From the NCBI GenBank assembly GCA_030747575.1, contig JASLKI010000144.1, positions 1-14,986 of the forward strand: a stretch of DNA of 14,986 bases, given 5' to 3'. Each line of letters starts with the position of its first letter. The stretch's first letter is position 1. The notes beneath the pieces are model-generated. The model saw only the letters and a program-made list of their open reading frames with translations. It made no database searches and was not told the DNA's origin. Positions 7,192 through 13,418 of this stretch are shown here, piece by piece. The position numbers and the translations under genes are program-made. Source of the stretch: Verrucomicrobiota bacterium (GTDB taxonomy: Bacteria; Verrucomicrobiota; Verrucomicrobiia; Limisphaerales; UBA1096).

Positions 7192-8022
7192 ATGTGGGCC
7201 CGCATGCCGAGCCGGGTGGAAATTCCCATTTTACAGATCGACGCTTTCGCCGACGAACCATTCACCGGCAACCCGGCCGCCGTCTGCCTCCCTGACGTCG
7301 AACCGCCGGCCGACTGGATGCAGCAGATCGCCGCCGAGATGAACCTTTCCGAGACGGCGTTCACCTGGCCAAGCGGCGATGGTTACGGGCTCCGTTGGTT
7401 CACGCCGGTCGCCGAGGTTGACCTGTGCGGGCACGCCACCCTGGCCACCGCGTTCGCGCTTTGGGAAACCGGCCGCGTGGACAGCGACGACGATATTTCA
7501 TTCGCCACCCGCAGCGGCGTGCTCGAGGTCCGTCGCGAACAAGACATGATCAAAATGAATTTCCCCGCGGAACCGGCGACGAGCTGCGAGCCGCCCAACG
7601 GCTTGGCCAAGGCGCTTGGCGCGGAGATTCTGTGGTGCGGCCAAAACCGGATGGACCATCTCGTGGAGGTCGCCAACGAACAAACGTTACTCGACCTGCG
7701 GCCGGACTTCGCGAGCCTGGCCAGGCTCGACACGCGCGGCGTCATTGTCACCGCCGCCGCCGAGCGCGACAACGTTGACTTCGTTTCGCGCTTTTTCTGC
7801 CCCGTGCTTGGCATCGACGAGGATCCCGTCACCGGCTCGGCGCATTGTTGCCTTGCGCCGTTTTGGGCGGGGCGGCTTGGCCGCGACGAATTGAGCGGCT
7901 TTCAGGCATCCCAGCGCGGCGGCGTTGTCTGTTGCGAAGTGGCCTGCAACCGCGTCGAGTTGAGCGGTCGCGCCGTCAAGATTTTCTCCGGCACAATGAA
8001 CGCGCCGCCAGCGGGGGCTTGA
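7192..8022 (+). CDS. PhzF family isomerase/epimerase-like protein
   Basis: Member of the PhzF superfamily (diaminopimelate-epimerase fold), 276 residues and close to the family's usual size. The N-terminus IPILQIDAFADEPFTGNPAA is diagnostic. The catalytic Glu lies in NLSETAF (E54). DLCGHATLA (77-85) and DEDPVTGSAHCCLAPFW (209-225) are the two conserved loops that form the active site. Family members catalyse isomerisation or proton shift on small molecules; the substrate here is unknown. The start may be ATG at 7192 (AGG six bases upstream) or ATG at 7204; both keep the core. It is divergent from the importer operon across 91 bases and is followed after 37 bases by the next gene, so the two probably form an operon. 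It contains three TGGCCA palindromes (7364, 7602, 7712). Confidence 0.92.
   Translation: MWARMPSRVEIPILQIDAFADEPFTGNPAAVCLPDVEPPADWMQQIAAEMNLSETAFTWPSGDGYGLRWFTPVAEVDLCGHATLATAFALWETGRVDSDDDISFATRSGVLEVRREQDMIKMNFPAEPATSCEPPNGLAKALGAEILWCGQNRMDHLVEVANEQTLLDLRPDFASLARLDTRGVIVTAAAERDNVDFVSRFFCPVLGIDEDPVTGSAHCCLAPFWAGRLGRDELSGFQASQRGGVVCCEVACNRVELSGRAVKIFSGTMNAPPAGA
7602..7611. repeat. Dispersed palindrome copy, CTTGGCCAAG
   Basis: Exact copy in the PhzF gene, read as LAKA and followed by a half-site GCGCTTGGC. A one-base variant, CCTGGCCAAG, at 7364-7373 reads TWPS in a different frame of the motif. Confidence 0.85.
7712..7729. repeat. Perfect 18-bp palindrome centred on TGGCCA
   Basis: CGAGCCTGGCCAGGCTCG is self-complementary over all 18 bases, within the PhzF coding sequence (region ASLARLD). 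The arms differ from the CTTGGCCAAG class while the TGGCCA centre is shared. Confidence 0.9.
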
Positions 8023-8059
8023 CCCGCCACGGGGCGAGGCTTCACGTTGGCTCCCGCTG

Positions 8060-9394
8060 ATGGGAACCGACACCCAACCTTCGCCCGAACAAATCGCGCA
8101 ACACGTCCGGCAAAGCCTGCCCGCCGGCGGGCTCTTCGCCGGGCACCAATGGCGCGTCGCCACGCAGCCGTTTCCGCTCGACAAGAAAACCGTCCAGCAA
8201 CTCGAGCAACTGGGCCGCGTGCTGCTCAAGTTTTACCAAGCCGCCAACACGATTTACCGCTGGAGCGCCGAGGGGAGGCTCCCCGCCTGGCCAAGCGCTT
8301 GGCTGGATCGCGGCAAGCCGCAGTCGATCATCGACCTGCAGCGCAGCAAAGAATTCCGCGCCGAGTTGCCGCGCGTCATCCGGCCCGACATTTTGCTCAC
8401 CGACGACGGCCCGCGCATCACCGAACTGGACAGCGTGCCCGGCGGCATCGGCCTCACCGCCTGGCTCAACCGCGCCTACACCGGGGCCGGAGCCGAAGTG
8501 CTCGGCGGCGCAACTGGCATGCTCGACGGCTTCGCCGGCATTTTCGGCGACGCGGCGAACGTGCGCTTGATCGTCTCCGACGAGTCCGCCACGTACCGGC
8601 CGGAGATGGAATGGCTCGCCGGGCAGATCGATCCCGGCCGCTTCAGCGTCCACGGGCAGGATTTTGCCGATTTTGGCGACGGCGATGCGGTGTACCGTTT
8701 TTTTGAATTGTTCGACCTGCCAAACGTGCCCACCGCCGAGCCGCTGTTCGCCGCCGCCGCCGATAAACGCATCAGCGTGACGCCGCCACCGAAAGCGTTC
8801 CTCGAGGAGAAGATGCTCTTCGCGCTTTACCACAACCGCAACCTCGCCGAGACGTGGCGGCAACAGCTTGGCGACAGTTTCCAGCGCACGCTCGAGGCGC
8901 TCCTGCCGCAAACGTGGGTGATCGATCCGGCGCCGCTTCCGCCGCATGCCGCCTTCCCCGGCCTTGGCCTCACCGACTGGCAACAACTCAAGAATCTCTC
9001 GCAAAAGGAGCGCAACCTGATCCTGAAAATCTCCGGCTACTCCGAGCAGGCCTGGGGGGCGCGTGGCGTCTGGCTTGGCAGCGACCTGCCTCGCGACGAG
9101 TGGGCGGCGGCGGTGGATCAGGCGATCGAGGGCTTCGACGAGTCGCCGCGTATCCTGCAGCGTTACCACCGGCCAGCTCGCGTCAATGCCGAGTGGTTCG
9201 ACTTCGAACTTGGCCAAGCGCAGGCGATGCAGGGCCGCGTGAGGCTCTGCCCGTACTACTTCGTCCACGGCGAATTTGACACGGCCAAGGCCACCCTCGG
9301 CGGCGTGCTGGCCACTATCTGTCCCGCCGACAAAAAAATCATCCACGGCATGAGCGACGCTATCCTCGCCCCCTGCGCGCTTGGCCATGCGTAA
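8060..9394 (+). CDS. Conserved protein, probable circularly permuted ATP-grasp-like ligase
   Basis: A 444-residue soluble protein without signal peptide or membrane segments. The middle has ITELDSVPGGIGLTAWLN (120-137), an acidic then glycine-rich segment. The C-terminal third has ILKISGYSEQAWGARGVWLG (321-340), RILQRYHRPARV (364-375), RVRLCPYYFV (393-402) and ATLGGVLATICPADKKIIHG (411-430). A Lys strand followed by G-x-RGV and a later Gln-x-Tyr, then an Arg strand, resembles the ATP-binding part of circularly permuted ATP-grasp proteins (glutathionylspermidine-synthase-like). I see this as a resemblance rather than a confident family call. The start is ATG at 8060 with no convincing Shine-Dalgarno; GAGG is too far away. 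It lies 37 bases after the PhzF gene and probably shares its transcript. The last codons carry a palindrome variant (9380-9389). Confidence 0.75.
   Translation: MGTDTQPSPEQIAQHVRQSLPAGGLFAGHQWRVATQPFPLDKKTVQQLEQLGRVLLKFYQAANTIYRWSAEGRLPAWPSAWLDRGKPQSIIDLQRSKEFRAELPRVIRPDILLTDDGPRITELDSVPGGIGLTAWLNRAYTGAGAEVLGGATGMLDGFAGIFGDAANVRLIVSDESATYRPEMEWLAGQIDPGRFSVHGQDFADFGDGDAVYRFFELFDLPNVPTAEPLFAAAADKRISVTPPPKAFLEEKMLFALYHNRNLAETWRQQLGDSFQRTLEALLPQTWVIDPAPLPPHAAFPGLGLTDWQQLKNLSQKERNLILKISGYSEQAWGARGVWLGSDLPRDEWAAAVDQAIEGFDESPRILQRYHRPARVNAEWFDFELGQAQAMQGRVRLCPYYFVHGEFDTAKATLGGVLATICPADKKIIHGMSDAILAPCALGHA
8286..8303. repeat. Palindrome variant in inside-out phase
   Basis: CCTGGCCAAG (8286-8295) runs into the perfect 14-bp palindrome GCCAAGCGCTTGGC (8290-8303). 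It is the same motif in the phase centred on AAGCGCTT, as if from a head-to-tail array with a 12-base period. It reads PAWPSAWLD. Confidence 0.8.
9209..9218. repeat. Dispersed palindrome copy, CTTGGCCAAG
   Basis: Exact copy inside the ATP-grasp-like gene, read as ELGQAQ. A one-base variant, CTTGGCCATG (9380-9389), preceded by GCG, spans the last codons of the same gene. Confidence 0.85.
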
Positions 9395-9428
9395 TCAAGT
9401 GAGATTCCTCCTTGACCGCTTGACAACT

Positions 9429-9442
9429 CGCCTGGCCAGGCG
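9429..9442. repeat. 14-bp TGGCCA-centred palindrome in a spacer
   Basis: CGCCTGGCCAGGCG is perfectly self-complementary and lies in the 63-base spacer before the lipoprotein gene, 15 bases upstream of its ATG. It could be an operator or an RNA hairpin, or another member of the dispersed family. Confidence 0.75.
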
Positions 9443-9457
9443 AACCCTACGGGCGGC

Positions 9458-9751
9458 ATGAAAAAGATTTTAAACTTTGCTGGACTTGTTTTTGCGGGAC
9501 TGCTTCTCACCGGCTGCGCCTCCGACAAGGAATTGCGCAAACTTGAAGTGGGCTATCAGGTGCAACTCGAGGAATATGCTACCGCGCTAAAGAGCGGTGA
9601 AATCACCAAGGCCGAGCACGATAAAAAAGTCACCCAGCTCAATTCCCGCTACGGACGGCGCCGCGCCATGATGGAGCGGGACATTTACGGGAGCGGCATC
9701 AAGTCAACTGGACGCCGGCCCGCGATCAGCCAGGGCCGCCGTCGCTACTGA
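9458..9751 (+). CDS. Small lipoprotein, unknown function
   Basis: A 97-residue protein with an N-terminal lipoprotein signal: MKKILN, hydrophobic core, and lipobox LLTGC with the lipidated Cys at position 20. The mature part is short, charged and probably helical (residues about 23-70, with DKELRKLEVGYQVQLEEYAT and KAEHDKKVTQL), and ends in an Arg-rich tail (GRRPAISQGRRRY). I do not recognise a named family. A surface-exposed basic helical lipoprotein could bind an anionic partner, but that is speculation. The ATG at 9458 is set by the signal peptide; no clear Shine-Dalgarno is visible. It lies 63 bases after the ATP-grasp-like gene and 32 bases before the sulfatase. Confidence 0.85.
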   Translation: MKKILNFAGLVFAGLLLTGCASDKELRKLEVGYQVQLEEYATALKSGEITKAEHDKKVTQLNSRYGRRRAMMERDIYGSGIKSTGRRPAISQGRRRY

Positions 9752-9783
9752 GCCCAAAGTCGATCGTTAAAAGGTTTTTGCTA

Positions 9784-11217
9784 GTGACAAGTCTCCCGCC
9801 TATCGTCGTTGGCGTGAGCCGTTTTTTTTGTTCTCTACTCTTCGTTGTTGGGTTGGCTGGTGGCTTTGCCGCCGGGAAACCCAACATTGTTCTCATCATG
9901 TGCGATGACCTTGGCTGGGGGGATGTCGGGTTTAACGGTAACAAAATCATCCGCACACCGCACCTCGACGTGATGGCCAAGGCGGGGCTGAAGTTCAACC
10001 GGTTTTACGCGGCGGCGCCGGTTTGCAGCCCAACGCGCGGGAGCTGCGTCACCGGTCGGCACCCATATCGCTACGGCATTCCGTTCGCCAACACCGGCCA
10101 CATGAAACCGGAGGAGTTGACTCTGGCGGAGTTGCTCAAGAAACAAGGCTACACGACGGGCCATTTCGGCAAGTGGCATCTTGGCACGCTGACAAAAACC
10201 GTGAAGGAGGCCAACCGGGGCGGCCCGCGCGGCGCGAAACATTTTTCGCCGCCGCAGGCCAACGGCTTCGACGTCTGTTTCTCAACCGAGTCCAAGGTGC
10301 CGACGTGGGATCCGCTGCTCCGGCCCAAGGGCAACAACTCCAGCAAGTGGTGGGACGCCGTCTCTGACGCTGCCGAAGCCAAGCCGTACGGCACGGCTTA
10401 CTGGAACGAGCGTGGCGAGAGTGTCACCGATAACACCCGTGGCGATAACTCGCGCGTTATCATGGATCGCGCGATCCCGTTCTTCCGCGGCGCGGCCAGG
10501 CGCGGCCAGCCGTTCTTCGGCATCGTATGGTTTCACGCGCCGCACCTGCCGGTGGTCGCCGGGCCGAGGCACACGGCGATGTACGCCGGACACGCGAAAT
10601 ACGCGCAGCATTACTACGGCTGCATCACCGCGCTGGACGAACAGGTCGGGCGGCTGCGCGCGGAACTGCGCGCACTTGGCGTCGCTGATGACACAATGCT
10701 TTTTTTCTGCAGCGATAATGGGCCGGAGGGCCAAGCCAGCAGCGCGCCGGGGACAGCGGCAAACCTGAGTGGACGCAAACGCTCGCTGCTCGAGGGTGGC
10801 ATTCGCGTGCCAGGAATCGTCGAGTGGCCGGGGCGCGTGAAGGCCGGTCGCACCACGGACATCCCGTGCGTCACCAGCGACTACTTGCCGACGATTCTCG
10901 ACTTGCTCGAAGCCAAGCCGGTTAGCGACCGGCCGATCGATGGCATGAGTTTGGTGCCGCTGATCGACGGAAATCTATCCAAGCGCAGCCAGCCGATCGG
11001 CTTCGAGTCGAAGGGGCAGCTTGCCTGGATCGGTGACCGGTACAAACTTTACCGCAAAGGCGGAGCGGCCGAGTTCAAGCTGTTCGATCTCGTCGCCGAT
11101 CCGTCCGAGAAGAACGACTTGGCCAAGGCCAAGCCGCGCTTGGCCAAGCGCCTGGCCGGCGAGCTGGCGGCGTGGCGCGCCTCCTGCCAGGCGAGTGCAG
11201 CCGGAAAGGATTACTGA
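9784..11217 (+). CDS. Type I (formylglycine-dependent) sulfatase, exported
   Basis: Hydrolyses sulfate esters, probably of polysaccharides, after export. A hydrophobic signal segment (VSRFFCSLLFVVGLAGGFAA) precedes KPNIVLIMCDDLGWGD, the first metal-binding motif with its Asp pair. The signature PVCSPTRGSCVTGR carries the Cys (about residue 81) converted to formylglycine. Other active-site elements are GKWHLG (about 129-134), FHAPHLP and CSDNGPEG (Asp-Asn about 311-312). The C-terminus ends in the usual FDLVADPSEKNDL segment. Length (477) is typical of the family. GTG at 9784 is preferred because AAAAGG lies at 9769-9774, nine bases away; TTG at 9778 and GTG at 9814 are alternatives. The stop at 11217 is two bases before the transglycosylase start. 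An anaerobic or FGE-type maturase must be encoded elsewhere. Confidence 0.94.
   Translation: MTSLPPIVVGVSRFFCSLLFVVGLAGGFAAGKPNIVLIMCDDLGWGDVGFNGNKIIRTPHLDVMAKAGLKFNRFYAAAPVCSPTRGSCVTGRHPYRYGIPFANTGHMKPEELTLAELLKKQGYTTGHFGKWHLGTLTKTVKEANRGGPRGAKHFSPPQANGFDVCFSTESKVPTWDPLLRPKGNNSSKWWDAVSDAAEAKPYGTAYWNERGESVTDNTRGDNSRVIMDRAIPFFRGAARRGQPFFGIVWFHAPHLPVVAGPRHTAMYAGHAKYAQHYYGCITALDEQVGRLRAELRALGVADDTMLFFCSDNGPEGQASSAPGTAANLSGRKRSLLEGGIRVPGIVEWPGRVKAGRTTDIPCVTSDYLPTILDLLEAKPVSDRPIDGMSLVPLIDGNLSKRSQPIGFESKGQLAWIGDRYKLYRKGGAAEFKLFDLVADPSEKNDLAKAKPRLAKRLAGELAAWRASCQASAAGKDY
11118..11151. repeat. Pair of dispersed palindromes (11118-11127 and the 16-bp form at 11136-11151)
   Basis: Two exact CTTGGCCAAG cores 21 bases apart near the end of the sulfatase gene, reading LAKAKPRLAKRLA. 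The second is the full GCGCTTGGCCAAGCGC. CGCCTGGCCGGCG, a degenerate third unit, follows directly. Confidence 0.9.
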
Positions 11218-11219
11218 CG

Positions 11220-11774
11220 GTGCACCGCCGCCGCCCAAAACGCCGTTGGCTGCATTGGCTGCTGCTGTTGGTGGTGCTCGATGCCGCGGTGTTTTACTGG
11301 TGGTGGAGCAACCAGGCGGAGCGGCGATACAACTCAATCATCCGCGATGCCGCGGCGGAGTTCGGTGTCGAGTACGCGCTAATCAAGGCGGTCATCTGGC
11401 AGGAGAGCCGTTTCCGGGAGGACGCGATGGGCGATGCCGGCGAGATCGGTCTGATGCAGTTGATGGAACTGGCGTCGTTCGAGTGGGCCGACGACCACGG
11501 CGTGCGCGACTTCGAGCACTCGCACGTGTACGACCCGCGCACGAACATCCTCGCCGGGACGTACTACATCAAGACGCGGCTCGACCGCTATCCTCACACC
11601 GACGATCCCCTGCCCTTCGCCTTGGCCGACTACAACGCCGGGCGCGCCCACGTGAACCGCTGGGCCAAGGATGCGGCCCGCACCAACGGCGCTGCGTTCC
11701 TGCAAAACATCGACTACCCCTCGACGCGCCGCTACATCGACCAAGTGACTCACCGGCGGAATCATTATCGGTAA
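11220..11774 (+). CDS. Membrane-anchored lytic transglycosylase (SLT domain)
   Basis: Cleaves the glycan strands of peptidoglycan to 1,6-anhydromuropeptides. The 184-residue product has a basic N-terminus (HRRRPKRRW), one membrane anchor (about 11-29), and a compact SLT/lysozyme-like domain. That domain shows ALIKAVIWQESRF with catalytic Glu62, GEIGLMQLM (74-82), and ALADYNAGRAHVNRW (134-148), the three classic SLT motifs. GTG at 11220 is chosen because AAAGGA at 11205-11210 is nine bases upstream; the frame is open upstream but only into the sulfatase gene. The start is two bases after the sulfatase stop, so the two are co-transcribed. The domain is minimal, with no substrate-binding repeats. 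DapF follows after 46 bases, suggesting a cell-wall grouping. Confidence 0.92.
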   Translation: MHRRRPKRRWLHWLLLLVVLDAAVFYWWWSNQAERRYNSIIRDAAAEFGVEYALIKAVIWQESRFREDAMGDAGEIGLMQLMELASFEWADDHGVRDFEHSHVYDPRTNILAGTYYIKTRLDRYPHTDDPLPFALADYNAGRAHVNRWAKDAARTNGAAFLQNIDYPSTRRYIDQVTHRRNHYR

Positions 11775-11791
11775 AACCGGCCCGCTTGCCT

Positions 11792-11803
11792 GCTTGGCCA
11801 AGC
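11792..11803. repeat. Dispersed palindrome copy, GCTTGGCCAAGC, in a spacer
   Basis: A 12-bp perfect palindrome between the transglycosylase stop and the dapF start. It is the second exact noncoding copy and lies 18 bases upstream of the dapF GTG. Confidence 0.85.
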
Positions 11804-11820
11804 TTGGGTAAACTTTGTAC

Positions 11821-12624
11821 GTGCTGGTTGACTTCACAAAAATGAACGGGGCCGGGAACGATTTCGTGCTGATCGACAACCGCGCGCTTGGCCTCGAGTT
11901 GACATCGGAACAGATCCAAAAAATATGCCACCGCCAGCGCGGCGTCGGCGCGGACGGCGTGCTGCTGTTGCGCATGGCCAAGGGTGACGCCGACTTGGGC
12001 TGGGATTTCTTTAACCAGGACGGCAGCGAGGGGGAGATGTGCGGCAACGGCGCACGCTGCTTCGCTCGGTTTGCCCAGCGCCATCTCGACGGGCGCGAGT
12101 CGCTTTCGTTCGAGACGTTGGCTGGCGTAATCGAGGCGCGGCTCGACGGCGAAAGCGTCATCGTCAACCTCACGCCACCGCAGGATTTCCGCATCGGCGA
12201 GCGTATCAACACTTCCGCCGGTGAACTGGAGATTCACTCGGTGAACACCGGCGTGCCGCACGCGGTGTTGTTCGTCGACGACGCCGACAAGGCGATGGTC
12301 TCCGAGTTGGGCCACGAGATTCGCCATCACGAACATTACGCGCCGGCCGGCACGAATGTGAACTTCGTGCAGCTCACCGGCGACGGCTCGATCCGTGTGC
12401 GCACGTTTGAGCGCGGCGTCGGCGAGACGCTTGCGTGCGGCACCGGCGTGTCGGCGGCGGGACTGATCACCGCCAAGCTGCACGGCTGCGGCTCGCCGGT
12501 TCGCGTGCGCGTGCTCGGCGGCGACGACTTGGGTGTGGCGTTTGAGCCGGACGGCGACTCGTTCGCCAACGTGCAACTCACTGGCCCTGCGGAATTCGTT
12601 TACTCCGGCCAGATCGAAATTTGA
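11821..12624 (+). CDS. dapF: Diaminopimelate epimerase
   Basis: Interconverts LL- and meso-diaminopimelate in lysine and peptidoglycan synthesis, in the cytosol, without cofactor. The 267-residue product opens with FTKMNGAGNDFVLID. Both catalytic cysteines are present: Cys74 in GEMCGNGARCFARF and Cys206 in ETLACGTGVSAAG. NTGVPHAV, the Asn-Thr-Gly segment, and ERGVGETLACG are also family hallmarks. Length is normal. GTG at 11821 gives the usual short N-terminus before FTKM; TTG at 11815 is an alternative. No strong Shine-Dalgarno is visible. It follows the transglycosylase on the same strand by 46 bases, with a palindrome in the gap. Presence of dapF means this lineage uses meso-DAP in its wall or for lysine. 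Confidence 0.96.
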   Translation: MLVDFTKMNGAGNDFVLIDNRALGLELTSEQIQKICHRQRGVGADGVLLLRMAKGDADLGWDFFNQDGSEGEMCGNGARCFARFAQRHLDGRESLSFETLAGVIEARLDGESVIVNLTPPQDFRIGERINTSAGELEIHSVNTGVPHAVLFVDDADKAMVSELGHEIRHHEHYAPAGTNVNFVQLTGDGSIRVRTFERGVGETLACGTGVSAAGLITAKLHGCGSPVRVRVLGGDDLGVAFEPDGDSFANVQLTGPAEFVYSGQIEI

Positions 12625-12656
12625 ACGGCCATCGCGCCGCCAAACATCGAAAAGCC

Positions 12657-12864
12657 TCAATCCATCTGCATGGTTCGGGACAGCAGTGAGGTTCGCCCGC
12701 TGAGGGACGGGGAACGGGCGACCGGGTTTCTGCTGTGCGGCGAAGGGCGTCTTCGACCTCGGGATCAGGCACGACCGGTTCCTAGACCTGACCGGCCGTG
12801 GAACAAGAGCTCGACGCGGCAGCGGCCTTTCTCCGCGACACCCCATAGTCGTAACCCCGATTGA
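12657..12864 (+). ncRNA. Candidate structured noncoding RNA, family unknown
   Basis: Between convergent genes, about 208 bases fold well by eye. TCAATC (12657-12662) pairs with GATTGA (12859-12864). A hairpin spans 12681-12735 (CAGCAG with CTGCTG outside, TCGCCCG with CGGGCGA inside). An extended arm pairs GCGTC (12747-12751) with GACGC (12813-12817) and is capped by a stem of CACGACCGGT with ACCGGCCGTG (12770-12800, one mismatch). Size and rod-like shape recall 6S RNA, but I do not find a sequence match I trust, and tmRNA, RNase P and SRP RNA motifs are absent. A TTGAAC box at 12621-12626 could be a -35 element; the -10 is poor. Strand is uncertain. It may instead be a structured 3' end of the dapF transcript. 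Confidence 0.35.
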
Positions 12865-12869
12865 TCGAC

Positions 12870-12894
12870 AAAAAAGGCCCCCGTCGCGGGAGCC
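12870..12894 (-). terminator. Rho-independent terminator of the lipocalin-like gene
   Basis: On the minus strand GGCTCCCG, loop CGA, CGGGGGCC (complement of 12876-12894, one mismatch) is followed by six T (A run 12870-12875). It lies 23 bases past the stop at 12918. On the plus strand the same hairpin has only a weak T run and could partly terminate dapF transcription. Confidence 0.85.
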
Positions 12895-12917
12895 GTTCTT
12901 GAAATATATTGTGCCGT

Positions 12918-13418
12918 TTACTTCTCGGCTTTTTTGCGCTTCAGCTCAAAGCTGAACGAGGAGAAATCTTCTACGTTGCCGGATGCATCAACGCCAAAGA
13001 CTTGAGCCTCGATGTTGTTTCCGTCGATCCTGCGAAAAGCCACGGCCATGCTTTTAGTTTCTCCCGTGTCGGACGTGCTCGACATGGTGACCATCGGCAT
13101 TTCATCTTTTGGTCCCCACTTGCCGGTGCTCTTTTTGCCGTTGCTGTCGTATCCGGTTTGCTCGATCTCGCCCGTCTTCGGGTTCAATGCAATGAGGCTG
13201 TACGACTCATTGTCATCGGTTTTCAAATGGGAGGCGATCACATGATCCTTCACGACCCACTTGTAAGTCAGGGTGAGAGTTCTTCCATCGATATCCGCCT
13301 CCCAACTCCCCAGCAACCAATCGGTTTGGTTTTCGCTGATTTGGTCAGCGAGTGATGCCTGTGCCTGATGAGTGCAGGCCAAGCCCATTATTGCAAATAT
13401 TGTCAGTAACTTTTTCAT
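12918..13418 (-). CDS. Secreted lipocalin-like / DUF1579-like protein
   Basis: A 166-residue protein with a Sec signal peptide (MKKLLTIFAIMGLACTHQAQA, probable cleavage after AQA). The Cys in GLAC is not in a good lipobox, so lipidation is unlikely. The mature part begins with WLLGSWEADIDGRTLTLTYKW, then alternates strands with turns (NPKTGEIEQTGYDSNGKKST, GKWGPKDEMPMVTMSS). This beta-rich pattern opening with L-L-G-x-W is typical of small lipocalin-like and DUF1579 proteins, which often bind small hydrophobic ligands or have unknown roles. The C-terminus is Lys-rich (FELKRKKAEK). The ATG at 13416-13418 is fixed by the signal peptide; there is no visible Shine-Dalgarno. Its codon use is noticeably less GC-rich than that of the neighbouring sulfatase. 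It is monocistronic, with its own terminator. Confidence 0.88.
   Translation of the reverse strand: MKKLLTIFAIMGLACTHQAQASLADQISENQTDWLLGSWEADIDGRTLTLTYKWVVKDHVIASHLKTDDNESYSLIALNPKTGEIEQTGYDSNGKKSTGKWGPKDEMPMVTMSSTSDTGETKSMAVAFRRIDGNNIEAQVFGVDASGNVEDFSSFSFELKRKKAEK

Noticed and set aside
7101..7364. N-terminal extension of the tandem binding protein to 7364
   Set aside because: It overlaps the divergent PhzF gene, precedes the membrane anchor, and ATG 7100 has a good ribosome binding site.
8042..9388. Long minus-strand open frame (448 codons) opposite the ATP-grasp-like gene
   Set aside because: It is a shadow caused by GC-rich codon use: it is Arg/Glu/Val-rich, has no motif, and the plus-strand product has coherent conserved blocks.
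11569..12846. Minus-strand open frame of 425 codons opposite dapF and part of the transglycosylase
   Set aside because: Antisense to an unambiguous dapF with both catalytic cysteines; no recognisable domain or start signal.
12657..12864. Reading the structured region as tmRNA, RNase P RNA or SRP RNA
   Set aside because: The diagnostic elements (tmRNA tRNA-like ends, the RNase P GAGGAAAGTC core, the SRP GGAAGCAGC-type loop) are not present on either strand.
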